Numbered from the stretch's first letter, positions 1-12,171 are shown. The stretch is 64,000 nt of DNA from Alligator mississippiensis (GCF_030867095.1 NC_081828.1:53049434-53113433); one strand, 5' to 3'. Numbers and translations are program-made. The notes: generated from the letters alone by a model not told the origin.

Positions 1-1106
1 CCTGAACCTGTATTTGAAAATTTAAACTGCCACTTCCCTCCACAATGGCTGCCTGTCTTTCTGTACGTACCTGTTTCTCTCTCAGCTAACCTCACATAAC
101 ACTAGATGAGAGAGACCCCTTCAAAATAATTAGCATTCAAAAGGTTTTGATTTCTGCTCATAAGGGACCTTTAAACTGAGCAAGGGACAAGAGGCTTTGC
201 AAAAGGCAACTACAGTTCCTGCCGGAATTGGCTATTTCTGGAGACCATTATATTGCACCCTGTGTATAAACACCTTTGAATGAGGCAAATATACTCCTGC
301 CTCACAGTGAGACTCGCACTATTGCAGTGTTTGAAATAATGCTAAATAAGCTCTGACAGTATTTGGCATAACATGTATCTCTGAATAAGGCAAACTCAGT
401 GGAGGGGCTCTTTTATCATTGCCCAACTCTTCTGTGCCCTCCCCACACCTGTTGCAAACCTGTTGTTATTCAGGACAGTCACTTCACATTAGTGCAGGGC
501 AGGAAAGATGGACAGAGATCCAGCCCTTGATCTGCATATATCTTGAGCTGCTCTAAGCCACCTAAAGATGTGACTGAGCTTGCAGTAGACACAGGGTAAG
601 GAATTGCAGATGTTCACTGTGGAAGATATCACCTGCTCTAGCCTTCAACCAGCATAGGTCTGTTTCCGCCAGTATATTCTCCAGAGCTTTGGCCTAGCAT
701 GATTTCATTGATAATTTTCATCTTGCTGGCACCTCACATATGAGGATTCACAAACATCAGCTAGGTTTCACAATGCCTGTGCAGGGTGTACATGAGTGTC
801 TCCATTTCACAGGTGGGAAAACTGAGGCACAAGGGAAGAGAGGGATTGTCTACACTGCAGTGGCAGCATGGCCTAGCTGGGACAGCCCCCAAGCAGGGCC
901 TGCCCACTTGTTCCTCCTTGTACACTCCAAACAGTGAATGTGTCAGTGAACACAGGCCAGGGACATTCCCAAGAGCCACTCTCAAGAATACAAGAGATTG
1001 AGGTCTCAAGAGGGGCCTCAAAGGGATACCAGGTGTAGACATGCTCAGAATTACCAGGAGGCTTGAGAACTGAAACCCAGGCATCCCAACAGTCAGCTTC
1101 CTGGTT
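1..1106. other. Unique-looking non-coding sequence
   Basis: I see no exon, RNA gene or complete transposon here apart from a short MIR-like piece near 800. Open frames are under about 125 codons, overlap on both strands and resemble no family I know. The stretch ends at the GTGGC target-site copy of the miniature LTR element. Confidence 0.5.
795..850 (-). repeat. MIR/CORE-SINE-like fragment
   Basis: The plus strand reads 'ccatttcacaggtgggaa' followed by 'aactgaggcacaaggga', which matches the well-known MIR region (on the other strand: gcctcagtttcctcatctgtaaaatgg). Only this core is recognisable. MIRs are old tRNA-derived SINEs shared by amniotes. The match is short, so the family name is tentative. 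Confidence 0.5.
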
Positions 1107-1111
1107 GTGGC

Positions 1112-2163
1112 TGTGGCAGGGCACTGTTGGTGCCTGCCACTTTAAAGGCCAGAAGACAGCAGCTGTCAGGTGCCTGATGAGGGCAGCAATTTTGGATTCA
1201 GGGCTGCCCATATAAATAGGGCATTTTACTGTGGAGTGGCCAGGCATCAATGTTGCCTGACTGTAAGGCTGCTGGTATCACCTGGAGGTAAGGGATGAAC
1301 TGTAGGGGATGGTTTAGGAGGCTCCTGGACCTGGGCATGACTTAAAACTGCACTCTGCCAGGAGTGGGTGGCCTGGTGGGGCTCTCAGTGGTGCGGGGGG
1401 CCCCAGGAAATGCCAGGCCAGTTACCACCCCGGTGAAAGGCAGGTTGGGGTGCCTTAACCCCAGCTACCACCTTTGGGTGGGTCAGGTGACAATGTGACA
1501 ATGGAGGTAGAGGGGGCCAGGCATGGCTACGGCCACCTGAGGAGGGAAGCCCTGAGACCCTGAGTACAAGGGTGTGGTGTGGAGCCCTGAGTAGGTGGGG
1601 AGAAGAACCAGGGGGCTGAAGGCCCAGTACACATACAGACACTGAATGTTACCCTGAAAGGGGCCTGAGTATGCTTAGACCTGGTAGGGTAATTGGCTGG
1701 CCGCTACCCCAGTGAGGGTCGCGAGAGAGGCCCAACAGATGGTATGTCTGCCACCCAAGGAATGGACTAGCTAAGACTATGACCAAAAGGGTGCCTGCTC
1801 CAAGAGGGAGTAAGGTGGCATAAGTTATCGACACGAGAAAGACCCTGTGAGAGAGGGTGGACTAAGTGAGAGGTGGGCAGTATGAATGTGTGTGACTGAG
1901 GTCTGATGGCGTGGCCTAAGCAAGCTCTGGCTGTAGGCTGTGGGCAAGGTAACATTTGGATGCTATCTGTGGGGCTTGGGTGTAGGGGAGGTATGGAGCT
2001 GTGGACACCCCCAAACATGGGGGTGCAGTAATGGGCAGCCTCCTGCCTTATTTAACAGCATATTATTAATCCAACAAGGCAGGTCAGGCGAGACAGGTGG
2101 GTGGCATGCCCAGAGGCAGGTGGGGGGCTAGCTGCGGCTGGTGGAGATACCCACTTTGCCACA
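1112..2163 (+). repeat. 5' LTR of miniature element
   Basis: Starts TGTGGCAGGGCACTG and ends CTTTGCCACA. It shares with the 3' LTR the blocks at about 1112-1500 and 1940-2136, including a TATA-box region (TATAAATA at 1211). Near its 3' end it lacks roughly 70 bp present in the other LTR (about 3294-3362), so it has a deletion or the 3' copy has an insertion. Orientation is set by the primer site lying just downstream. Confidence 0.8.
1211..1218 (+). promoter_or_regulatory. TATA box of 5' LTR
   Basis: TATAAATA lies about 100 bp into the LTR; the same block in the 3' LTR reads TATAAACA (2463-2470). It sits in a conserved context after 'gggctgccca', as expected for the U3 promoter of an LTR. 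Activity is unknown. Confidence 0.5.
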
Positions 2164-2165
2164 TA

Positions 2166-2183
2166 TGGTGCACTGGCTGGGAA
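2166..2183 (+). other. Primer-binding site, tRNA-Gly-like
   Basis: TGGTGCACTGGCTGGGAA starts two bases after the 5' LTR. From memory, the complement of the tRNA-Gly(GCC) 3' end is TGGTGCATTGGCCGGGAA, a 16 of 18 match. Both differences are transitions. A primer site in exactly this position is strong support for the LTR reading of the flanking repeats. Confidence 0.75.
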
Positions 2184-2215
2184 CACATTGGCCTGATGGC
2201 CGTGCACAGTAGAAA

Positions 2216-2233
2216 CCCCCCCCCCCCCCCCCC
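2216..2233 (+). repeat. C18 homopolymer
   Basis: Eighteen consecutive C inside the short interior of the miniature LTR element. It may be a true slippage tract or have an uncertain length because of assembly. It has no evident role. Confidence 0.9.
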
Positions 2234-2357
2234 GTAGTAGCAGAATGCAAGAACCCCAGTGTGGGGGCAGTGATCAGAAACCCAGTGGGAGTGTGGCGGC
2301 CCAGTGAGGGGGGGCCAGGCTACTACGTGGGATAAGGATGCCATGTGGGAATATCTC

Positions 2358-2370
2358 AAGGGGGGAGGTG
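2358..2370 (+). other. Polypurine tract of miniature LTR element
   Basis: AAGGGGGGAGGTG directly precedes the 3' LTR. LTR elements need a purine-rich RNase H-resistant primer at this point to start plus-strand DNA. The last three bases (GTG) could also reflect slight boundary uncertainty. Confidence 0.7.
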
Positions 2371-3372
2371 TGTGGCAAGGCACTATTTGTGCCTGCTGCT
2401 TTAAGGGCCTGAAGCCAGCAGGTGCCTGATGAGGGCAGCCACTTTGGATTCAGGGCTGCCCATATAAACAGGGTATTTTGCTGCTGGAAGGCCAGGCATC
2501 AACATTGCCTGGCTGCAAAGCTGCTGGTATCACCTGGAGGTAAGGGAGGAGCTGTAGGGGAAGGTTTAGGAGGCTTTTTGTCCTGGGCATGACCTAAAAT
2601 TGCACCCTGTTGGAAGTGGGTGGCCTGGTGGGGCTCTCAGTGGTGCGGGAGCCCCCAGGAAATACTAGGCCAGTTACCATCCTGGTGAAAGGCGAGTCGG
2701 GGTGCCTTAACCCCAGCTCCCTCAACCGGGTGGGTAACCCGGAGTAGGGGCCAGAAGGCAGACCCCAGGAGTGAGAGTGCGGCTAGAGGCTCGGAGGCCT
2801 GACTGAGAATACCTTCAACTGGCCTGGGCTGGGGCCTGGACCAGAACGGTCAAAGGGGCCTGGGGCCCACAGCAAGGGACACCCAGAGCGTGGAGGGCCT
2901 GGGGTTCCCAACTGGCCTTGGAGGTGAGGCCAGGGCCTGTGTAGCCAAAGGTTCTGGGAGAGGACCACGTCCGAGAAGGGAAAGAGTTTCAGGAAGTAAG
3001 GCAGCCCTGAATGAGGGTGGGGTAGGCTGCCTGAATGGAGGGATCATGGAGGGGTCCCGATAGGAGGATTCTGGGGCCCAGTGTGAGGCCGGTGATGTTG
3101 GTAACATCTGGATGCCATCTGCGAGGCTTGGGTTGTGGTGTAGGGGAGGTAGGAGCTGCGCACACCCCCAAATATGGCGGTGCAGTAATGGGCAGCCTCC
3201 CACTTTATTCAACAGCATATTATTATTCCAACAAGGCGTGGCGGGTGAGGCAGGCGGGTGGTATGAACAGAGGCAGGTTGGGGGCTAGCCTGCCATAATA
3301 GTTGCTTGAATATAAATTGCTTTTTTGGGTGTTGTGAATCTGTCTGTGTGTTTTCCCATAAACTTTGCCACA
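2371..3372 (+). repeat. 3' LTR of miniature element
   Basis: Begins TGTGGCAAGG and ends CTTTGCCACA, followed by the GTGGC target copy. It carries a segment near 3294-3362 (with 'gcttgaatataaattgc' and 'tgtgttttcccataaac') missing from the 5' LTR. That segment recurs alone at 6093-6173. Confidence 0.8.
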
Positions 3373-3521
3373 GTGGCAAAAGACTGGACTGAACTGAGTG
3401 AGGAGGCTTTTCCTTTGTGAGAATATTGCAATGCCCCCAGTAGCTATATGTACGAGAAATATTTCTTAATACTCCTGTTGAGTTCTTCCTCTCCCCATTT
3501 CCATGTTGTTACCTCTTAGAC

Positions 3522-4119
3522 CCATGGCTCATGACCCAAAAGTGGGTCGCAAGAATTGTCAAAGGGTTGCGAGCTTTGGCAAGGCAGAGGGGTGGCAGGA
3601 AGGCACCTGCCTCTTCCAGCGGGGGGAGCTGTGTGGCCAGGCTAGCTGCACCAGGGCCAGTGCTTGCAGGGGCGTAGTGACCAGGAGACATTGCTTGGGG
3701 GCATTGCAATATTCTTGCAAGGGGGAGGGGGGTGTCCATGACCAGATCCTGATGCTTTGCAGGGGCATGACCAGGCTGCTCAGTGCAATACAGCAGCCTC
3801 AGCCCAGGGCAGAAGGGTTGTCACAGGCCTCCTCCTCCCTCCAACCTGTTCCAGGGCTGGACTTGCTCCACTGCCACCTGCATGAGCTGGAGCCACTGCA
3901 GCCACCATGCTCTGGCCCAAGTGGGACACGGGCAGCTGTAGGTCCCTCCAGCAGGCTGGGAGGTGGGGTGGGCAAGGGGCTGTGGGTCAGGAGTGAGGGA
4001 CACCAGCATGGAGCAGGGGACTGGGGGTCAGGTACCACCAGGGGTGTGGGGCTGTGCATCGGGACAGGCCATGGATCTCTGCAAATGAGTCCTGGTAGGA
4101 AAAAAGTTGAGAACCACCA
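3522..4119 (+). mobile_element. Non-autonomous hAT-like DNA transposon
   Basis: Flanked by a near-perfect 8-bp duplication (TCTTAGAC at 3514-3521, CCTTAGAC at 4120-4127). The right end, read on the minus strand, is TGGTGGTTCTCAACTTTTTT, a typical hAT-type end. The left end (tgacccaaaagtgggtcgca) matches the reverse complement of the right end of the element at 31380-31686, so both belong to one family in opposite orientation. A 239-codon frame across it is a chance frame. No transposase is present. Confidence 0.75.
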
Positions 4120-4127
4120 CCTTAGAC

Positions 4128-6092
4128 AATTGCTCTCCCTTCTGTTTTTTTTTTTTTCTACTCTTACAGTTGGGGAGATGGGCAATTGGCACTGGGGAGA
4201 GCAGGGGAAGGTTGTAGCCTAAGGTTGGTGAGTCTATATTGACTGCTTGCAAAGAAAATGTGGGAGGATCCAATCAGATTCCCAGCAGGTACCTACCCTT
4301 CTGCTCTAGCAAGTAAGCTAAGGTCGCAAGAGTTGAATGTAATGGGTGCAATTTACCCCACACATGGAAAACTGCATAGAAGTAAAAATGTGAAGCAGTG
4401 TAGTATTTTTTTCAGTGCAAACAAACCTGCATTGAATTGGCTCCGAGGCTGTTGCCATTAATAAGAATTGCTCAAATTTCAGTCTGGAAGGAATCTGCTG
4501 AGTTACGTCCTGTTGTTTGTTTCTTCCATGCTGAAATCTGAAAGAAAAGTGTGTGGGGGGGAACCATGCTCTTCTTAACAATGGGCTCCATCAGGAGCTG
4601 CTTTTCACACCCACAAAAGGGAGAGACAAGGCTTCCTACACCCTCCTTGTCTCCCGTATGGATTACCTGCATAGTCTATGCACAGAGGGAGAGCAGAGCT
4701 GTGGTGGGGTCTTTGGCCACCTTTCTCACATATGAGTAAACACAAAGAAATCACCTGTTACTTCAAACCGAGGGCTAACAGTAACACCCACCAAAATCTG
4801 ATCCAGTGAAACCTTACCCTTTGATGGGATGTTCTACCCTTGAAGGGTCAAGGTACCTGGGTCAGCCAGCTCAGTTTGATTACCAGACCATGGTGGGAAT
4901 GAGTCGGGCAGTTCCTATAATGGGATGAGAGAGGGTAGGTTGACGAGAAGCAGCTGTAGTGAGGCATAAAGCATGTAAGGCTGCTGTTATCTGTCTTGTC
5001 ATGGGATTGTTTCTGTGTTTTTGGAGGACAATGCTGTCCTGAACAAGCATGGGATGTGGTACTAATCCCACCTGGCTCGGGGAAATGGGTCAGGAGGCTC
5101 CCTGCTTTGACTTTCAGCCCTAATGCGTTTTGGCCCAGTAAGTTAAACTTCCCCTACTACTAATTCTTAATCATCCCCTCTGGTACAGGGAACTGTGGTG
5201 TTGTTGCCTCTCAAACAATGCAGGGAGTAAGTTTTCATGCTAGTTTCTGTCTAACTGGAAGCCCTGTTCATTGGTAACGGTGGGCTGTGCTTCAGGGCAG
5301 TATTTTAGTGGTTGGTGTTGATAGGCTTAGGGATGGTTGAAAGGGAAAGGGGGGGCGGTTGCCTTATGGTGGCAAATGCAGGAATACTCAAGGCCTAGGG
5401 GGGGAAAAATAGTATTCTCTTTTATTTTAAAGCTCAACACATTTAATCTTACCCTGCAACTGCTAATGTCACTTGGGTGCCATCAATGGAAGACTGAGAG
5501 AGGATAATTGAAAAGACTGGACTCCTAAAATTAAAGGTAAGGAAAGCTGAGCTCTATTCAAAATGGCCAAAGAAATTGAGCAAGCAGGAAAGCACGTGTT
5601 TGTAGGCCCTTCCAACTGCTAGAAACAATGCTGCTTTTAAAAAAGGATTGTGTCTGCATACTGCCATAGTTCTACATAAGAAGAAGGCAATGCTGGGGGT
5701 GGGTGGACTTTGGGGGAGTTTGTCCTGTAGATGTCCCAGCTAATGGGTACTAGAGCATTTAGCACAATGCCATAGAAAACAGGGCACTGCTGAGAGGAAG
5801 TTCACGTTGCATGTCCCCTGCTCAAAGGGGGCTTTCAGTACAATGCTGTCTTCTGATCATGCATAATATAGAGAGTTTTGTTAACACCACAGTACAAGAC
5901 CAAATGGTTTTCCTGTCGCACGAGGGAATCAGTGGGCAGTCTAGATACCCAAGGCTAGAGGGACCCCCTGGAGTGCTGGTAAGTTTTGCATACTCGTGTG
6001 GAACAAGTGTTGATTTTACTTGAGCTGACATAAGGGAAAGCAGGAGACATTCTGTTCAAGGGGGAGTTTTGTACCCTCCAGTTCCTGACAAA
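4128..6092. other. Unique-looking non-coding sequence
   Basis: No gene, RNA or transposon end that I can support. Open frames are short, overlap on both strands and show no domain signature. Confidence 0.45.
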
Positions 6093-6173
6093 AGCCTGTC
6101 ATAAAAGTTGCTTGAATATAAATTGCCTTTTTTTTGGGGTGTTGTGAATCTGTCTCTGTGTTTTCCCATAAAC
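6093..6173 (+). repeat. LTR 3'-end fragment related to 3291-3365
   Basis: About 80 bp closely match the tail of the 3' LTR of the miniature element, sharing 'gttgcttgaatataaattgc', 'gtgttgtgaatctgtct' and 'gtgttttcccataaac'. Upstream sequence does not match that LTR, and the terminal TTTGCCACA is absent. It is either a truncated relative or part of another LTR family with the same end. Confidence 0.55.
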
Positions 6174-6239
6174 TCAATGTCTATATATTTTTCAGTCTTT
6201 TCTTATGTATTTCAAGTGAGCATCTCAAAGCCCAAAATG

Positions 6240-6430
6240 ATGCCCAGTGTGTGCTGAGCACTGGAAAAATCAGTAATAAGAAACTACTCTGGGCCAAAGC
6301 GCTCACAATGAGGAAGACAGGCTAAGAAGGATTAAGTGACCTTTTCCAGCTCCAAAGATTACACAGGGGGTTGGTGACAGACCAGGTATCTCTTCAATCC
6401 CAGCCTAGTGCCAGAATCTAGTGCCAGTTT
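6240..6430 (+). repeat. Possible MIR-like SINE relic
   Basis: The order of phrases 'gattaagtgacctttt', 'cagctccaaagattacac' and 'tctcttcaatcccagc' recalls the conserved MIR body (ttaagtgacttgcccaaggtcacac). It is very degenerate, and no ends can be placed. Confidence 0.3.
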
Positions 6431-7515
6431 CTTTCTGTTTCTTTGTTGCTTTGTTTTCCAGTGTCTTGTGAACTGTTCCTGGTGACCCTGCACCTATTTA
6501 ATGCTAAAGCTGAGAGTTGTCAGTGCAGTCAGCCTCGGGGTGTTTACTCTGAGTATAAGGGCCTCCAAAAAGATGAAGCTGAATAGTTTTTGTGTGCATT
6601 ATGTTGGAAATTACCAGTCAGAAACCTGGGCTGTAGTAATTGGTCCCAGCCTATGAGCTGTAACCTCCAAAGCATTTGCTAGCTCCTGTCTGGGGATGGG
6701 GGAGGGAGCTGGAAGCTGCTATCTCCATATTTGTCTGATGGTTTCAGCTGGCTCTTCGCTTATGCCAGGAGAACCACACGAACTACTCACTATTTCTGCT
6801 GTCCCTTCACTGAGGCTCCATGGTAACCATGCAAAGGAATCTGGAATGTGTCTGAAGGGGACGAGATTTGAGTGACTGAATGTGAGGTCTCTGTATGACA
6901 AAGCCTGAGACCCTCTGGCACATGGCATTGCAATGTCTGCCATACATTGTACTTCACAAACATTAATTTTTCCTTTCTTCCAGTCCAACAAATGTGTGCA
7001 GCAAAGGAGGCTGATCCTAGCTTTCTTAGCAAAATTGTCTGACTGGCTGCAGGCCCTGATCCAAAGGCCATTGAAGAGAATGGGAGTTTCACTATTGACT
7101 GTGGTGGGCTTTGTATCAGGCTCTTCATACACACAAGAGGCCAGAATAATCATGATTTCTATCTGGGAACCAGCCCATGTTCTATTTAGGGATGCTAAGG
7201 GAGTCCTGGACCAAAGATGGGTGGTATTGCCTATTGAGGTAGGGATCTTGCTCTCTCTTGTCTATGAAACATGAGCTCTAAAAAGTTGCTAATCATACCA
7301 TTGGTGAGAGGGGACATGCTGGAGGGAGGAGGAAAAGGAATGGGTGAAAAAGAAGGAAGCAAGGAGCATGCAATTTTCCAGACCTTCACACACCGTGTAA
7401 TGATTTCTTTCCTTCCTGGAGACATCAGTTCATTTTCAATACCTTTATCTGACATGTATGTGCAGAAAAATAAGTGTATGGATATGTGCAGCAAGGCAGT
7501 CCTTGTCCTCCTCAG
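6431..7515. other. Unique-looking non-coding sequence
   Basis: Nothing supported. A 144-codon minus frame (6719-7153) and a 113-codon plus frame (6933-7274) overlap each other and show no recognisable family or splice context, so I treat both as chance. Confidence 0.4.
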
Positions 7516-7995
7516 TGGGCACATCTACACAAGACATTTACTGCCCAGTTGCCTAATTAAGTTCTGCAGTAAAGTCTTAGTGTCTACATGTATGGCCCTA
7601 ATTGGCTGTAGTAAGCTAATAAATGCCACTATAGGTTAGTACTTGTAAGCAAAGTACTGTACTATCCTGAAGCAGTGTTATTTTAGCGTGCAGCAATGCA
7701 TGTGTAGATGCTGATGGGGGGTGGCTGGGGCATAAGGGTGCTTCAGTGCAGGAGCTGCCCGCCAGCTAGTTCTTCATGGAGCACCTATGTGCCCCAGCCA
7801 ACCTCTCTGCAGCACATTGAGCTGGGTTGGAGTAGGCCCGGGATGGCAGGCTGACCCCCGGCCCTCTGCCAGCTGGGGCTAATCTGCCTTATTAGCCTGG
7901 GACCACAGCATGTTCACATTCAAACAGTGCACCTGGGAGCACAAACTGTGCCAGAGTTTACTTTGTCCTGCTAATTGCATGTGTAGATGAGCCCA
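7516..7995. mobile_element. MITE-like element with inverted ends
   Basis: The left end TGGGCACATCTACACA and the right end read on the minus strand, TGGGCTCATCTACACATG, form an inverted repeat of about 15 bp. Similar ends (TGGGTATGTCCACATCTGC) occur at 17855, and GTAGACATGCCC occurs at 59054. No coding content. The TSD is unclear, so the superfamily is not assigned. Confidence 0.5.
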
Positions 7996-10900
7996 GTGTG
8001 TATATGAGTCCCTAACCCTAGAACATCTCCCCTGCCTCTCCCCACCTCATTGGGCTGGATTGGACATGGACTCCTTTCCAATATTTTTATTCCCTTCCCT
8101 GTGCCATCTTCAACTGTGCAAAGTAATACCTTGTCACTGGGCTGCAGGACTCTAACACCTATGACAGAACACAGCCTCCAGAGTTTTCCCCCTCCCCCCT
8201 CCCAGGTGCTGTGACAAGAGAGATTGAACAAAGTGCAACATACACTGTGTGCTGTGGTAGGGTGGACAGAGGAATGATTAGTTAGCCCTGATTTTCCTCA
8301 CCCAGAATTGGATAGCTTTTTCCAGCCAGCCTCTTCCCCTTTCATGGTTCTTATCTCCAGTGCTATCATCTACACTGCTAGGGAACAACTCGCTTGTTCT
8401 AAGCTCTGCCATGTTCAGTTCATCCAGTTTGCTCTTGGAGCCTTCATTGCCTTATTTTCCAGGCACATGCAGCACAATATAAAAATACCCTACAAGAATG
8501 TGGGCTCTGAAGGGATTGAGGAAGCAGCTGGTGGTGATGGCTGCATGCTCAATCAACCCTGCAATCCAAGCAGTATGTGGGGGCTCCTTCTCTATGCCCC
8601 AGCAATGGTACATAGTTTTACTAACTTTCTGGCCTCCAATCATTCTTTTGTACTGCAGGGATGGTGATATTGCCTGCTCCCCAGAGATCTGTTAACCTGT
8701 CAATAAATTCCGAAGTGCACCATATCAGTGGTCATGGTTAGAGATCCCCATAGCACAGCTAAGAGACACCAGTTTCTGTAGGCAACAGCACACAAGGAGG
8801 TCATGTAGCTAGCATCTCTTCTGGGGACCTTTCAATCCCAAGCTTGAATGAACCATTTTGAGCTGGTCAGCCTTTACCACAAGTCTGAAGCAGGCCTTTG
8901 ATTCCCACCTCTGGAGCCACAGCAATATACCATAAGCACTCAGCTGCCACCTCCTTCCCCCATCCAGCATGATCTGCACAAATGCGAAGGTTATGCCCTT
9001 CCCAAATCAGGCCGTCAAATGAAGTAATATACAGACAACTTGGTAGTGAATGAACAGGGTGGACTAGACTATGTCCTCCCTTTCCTTGGAAGAAGGTGAG
9101 ATACTGAATTCTGTGTTGGTCTTGTTCAGAGCTGGTTTCCTTCTGGTACTCAAGGTGATGTGCAAGGTACCTTCCTTCAGCTTTGGGAGAGAGTGAAACA
9201 CAGATGTAGGCAGGCAGCTAGAGGGCTCAGTGGGTAACTTGTTCATTTCCTTGGGGCAGCAGTTTTATGGCAACCAGCAGGCTGATTTTAGTCCTTAATC
9301 AGGCCTCTTGGGATCAATGTCTGCTATTGATCTACACAGGCAACTCCCACTGCCTCCACTGGGAGACCTACACAAGGGACTTGGGCAGGACTGACTTATT
9401 AACAAGTTGTAGGACTCTGCATCCCTAACTATCTGCTTTTGTACTTATCGATACACATGCATGGCTCATGTTGGCTTCACTGGGACATAGGAGGCCTAGT
9501 AGGCCAATTTGTAATGGCCTTACTACTTGTTAGCATTTTCCAGATAAGCCACAACAGGTTGGTGAGGATACGTATGCATTTCAGCTGCCAGGCTTTTCTC
9601 ACAAAGACCACCAAACCACTTTCACATACCTTCATTTTACATGCTAGTAGTCTTTCCATTGATTCTAAAAGACTTTAGCTCAAATCCAGGACTGGGAAAA
9701 ATGTAAGGCCTCCTCTGATTTCCATCCTCCCCCCGCCCCCTCATCCTGCTAGGCTCAAGCTGCTGTTTGGTGGAACAGAGGTAGGTGTGCATGTCCACTG
9801 AAGCACAATCAGGATTCTGGATTTGAATAAACAAGCCATTTGATCAGTTTAGAAATAAAGTCTATGTGCTGTCAGTGACTTTTTTTATTGACAGGTAAGC
9901 TATGCATAGAGCACAACAATACTGGCAATGCTCATGGACTGCAATGAGCACATTGCCCTCTCAGCAGTGCAGCCACGCAAGGAAGGCATAACAGAACAAG
10001 GCTGATGGCTATGAAATTGGGTCTTTGCTGGTGTATCCACAAAGGGATACCCTGTGCATGGTTGACCCACTCACACGTGCCAAACCCAGATATAGGGTGG
10101 TGAAGCCATTCTTTGGGTATCCCCTAACAATCACTCTCTAGACTTCTCCCTCTAACATGCTTGGGAGTGACTGTGAGAGAGGTCCTCAGACTGGCTTCAT
10201 AACCACACTTTGAGGTTCAATGCATGGGACTGTAAGTGGGTGGGCAGGGTGTACACAGAAGTGCTTCTTGCTGCATCTGCCAGGGATGCAGTGCAGACCT
10301 GCCAACAGATCCATGAAATCCCTTCCTGTGCAGTGGAGGGTAGGATTCTCAGAGGTATAAATTTTCTGCCTCCATTAATGTCAGTGAGAGTCTCCTACTG
10401 ATGAGAATCTTCCTATTGACTTTAAGAGAAGCTGAGCTTACATCAGTGCTAAGCACCTCTGAAATTCTCATCCTTCATTTGCTAATGAGATTTTTTTTAC
10501 ACCTGAGCCTGCTTGAGAGGCAGCAAGGCCACTAGGGAGGTCTGAAACAAAGGTAAATCGATCTCTAAATCAGAAATTACTTCAGCATACATTGATTCTT
10601 TCAGACTTCTGTACCAGTGGTGGCATCTGAATGTCTTATACTGGAAATAAGTGCTCTACTGTAGAATAATATAAAATGCTGTGCCCTGGGAAGCTTTCCT
10701 TGGCTCTCACGGATTCCACAGTCTTAGAATAATGAGTTCTTATTTGTAATTATGCTAGTGCCTGAGATCAGGGCTAGGTACCACATGAACACTTCTTGGA
10801 AGTCAGCTGCTGCTCCAAAGAACTCATCATGTAGACAAAGGGTGGGAAGGGAAGCAGATAGGCATGGAGTGTGGACAGATGTCACACTTGAAATGCTTCC

Positions 10901-12171
10901 AAGTGTACCAGGTTTGGAAAAACTTATAAAATATAGCATTCCGCCTCCACACAGATGTACAGCCCCCTGTTACAAGCCCCTCATTGGAATGCTTCAAAAT
11001 CATTGTAGCTGTGTGCAGTAGCATGTTCTCCAGCTAGGAGGTGCAACCAGGGGCTGCGACAACCTGCAGCTCAGCTCTCCCCACAGAGTGAGGGGAATGG
11101 CACTGATGTCAGGGAGTGCTTTCCTGCTGCTCTGCCTCTGCTCTTGCAGGAGAGCTAGAACTAGGAGACTAGAGACCTGCACTCCCTCCTCCTCCTCCCC
11201 TCCAGAATTGGAAAAATAGATGCAGAGAGATGCACAGGGGTCTCCTGGCTCTAGTGGCAGGGAGGAGCTCAGGGATGTCCTGTCTCTAACAGGTGGAGGG
11301 GAGGAGGGTACAGGGTCTTTAAATTCCTGGCTTAGGTTGGGAGGAGACAGTCCAGGAGAGAGCAAAGACAGAGTAGCAGGGCAGTGTTCCCTGGCAGCCT
11401 CTCCCTCCCCCTCCCCTTGGGTTTAGGGAGGTGGGGTGGAGCACTGTGGGATGCTGGAGGACCCATGGGTCCTGTCCTACTCCATAGAGCATGTGTACAT
11501 AACAAGAAGTGAAGTGTTTCTAAGTAGTCCCTCATTCTGACAGGTATTCTTTTGGAATGTTTCAGTTGTTTCTGGAGCACTTTGGAAGGTGTGCTCATCC
11601 TTTTGAAGTACTTCAAAGGCATTCAATGTGTTTCCACTGCAATGTCTGTCCACTGCTGGGAGGGAAGGGACTTGTCCTGGGACACAGTGAAGTGTAGTGG
11701 TAAAGGCTGGAGTCCTCGTGTTTCTTTGTTTTTAGATCAATGTCACACCCACCAGACTACACTGCACATACTTAGTTGTCCCCTGTCCTATAACATATGG
11801 ATTTGGGTTCAAACAAGTATTCCAACAAGAAATGACAGTCCAGTCCAGTAAAGGAACACTTTATGCTTCGTTTTATGAAGAAAAAGACTCTACTGACTAA
11901 ATAGACTGACAACTGTGCGTGCATAGAGATCATTTTTAAGCTAGAGGCTATTTTCTATACCCAATTAACCTGAACTCTTCAAACTGGGGTATGTGAAGGT
12001 AGTGGATCCATCACCATTAGCTGGGGAAAGGGAATGAATGACCCTGTAGAAGGCACTGTAACCAGCTATTACAAGCTTTTCCCAGGGGACTGTTGAGCAG
12101 CACCATCTTGTGGGCTGTATATATATCCAACAGGAAAAAGGCTGGAAAGAATCGTGAAAACAGTCTAAGAG
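7996..12171. other. Unique-looking non-coding sequence
   Basis: Long stretch with no defensible gene or transposon. Open frames up to about 120 codons occur near 8308-8667 and 11000-11365 but have low-complexity or shadow character and no domain. Ancient decayed repeats could be present beyond what I can recognise. Confidence 0.4.

Larger units (their letters stand above)
1112..3372 (+). mobile_element. Complete miniature LTR retrotransposon (TRIM-like)
   Basis: Two direct repeats of about 1 kb (1112-2163 and 2371-3372) both begin TGTGGCA and end TGCCACA. They enclose only 207 bp, which begins with a tRNA-Gly-like primer-binding site and ends with a polypurine tract. The whole unit is flanked by a perfect 5-bp duplication, GTGGC at 1107-1111 and 3373-3377. 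This is the architecture of an LTR retroelement that has kept only its cis-acting replication sites, as in TRIM elements, and it would need enzymes supplied in trans. There is no gag, pol or env frame. The two LTRs have diverged clearly from each other, so the insertion is old. The alternative is an ERV whose interior was lost by deletion. Confidence 0.85.

Noticed and set aside
1112..3372. Simple tandem segmental duplication as the explanation of the two ~1-kb repeats
   Set aside because: A primer site, polypurine tract, inverted TGTGGCA/TGCCACA ends and a 5-bp TSD together are much better explained by an LTR element.
3503..4222. 239-codon plus-strand open frame
   Set aside because: It overlaps a hAT-like element, has no domain or splice context, and its composition follows the G/C-rich repeat.
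6719..7274. Overlapping 144- and 113-codon frames considered as a host exon
   Set aside because: No conserved domain and no convincing splice sites; frames on opposite strands overlap, typical of chance.
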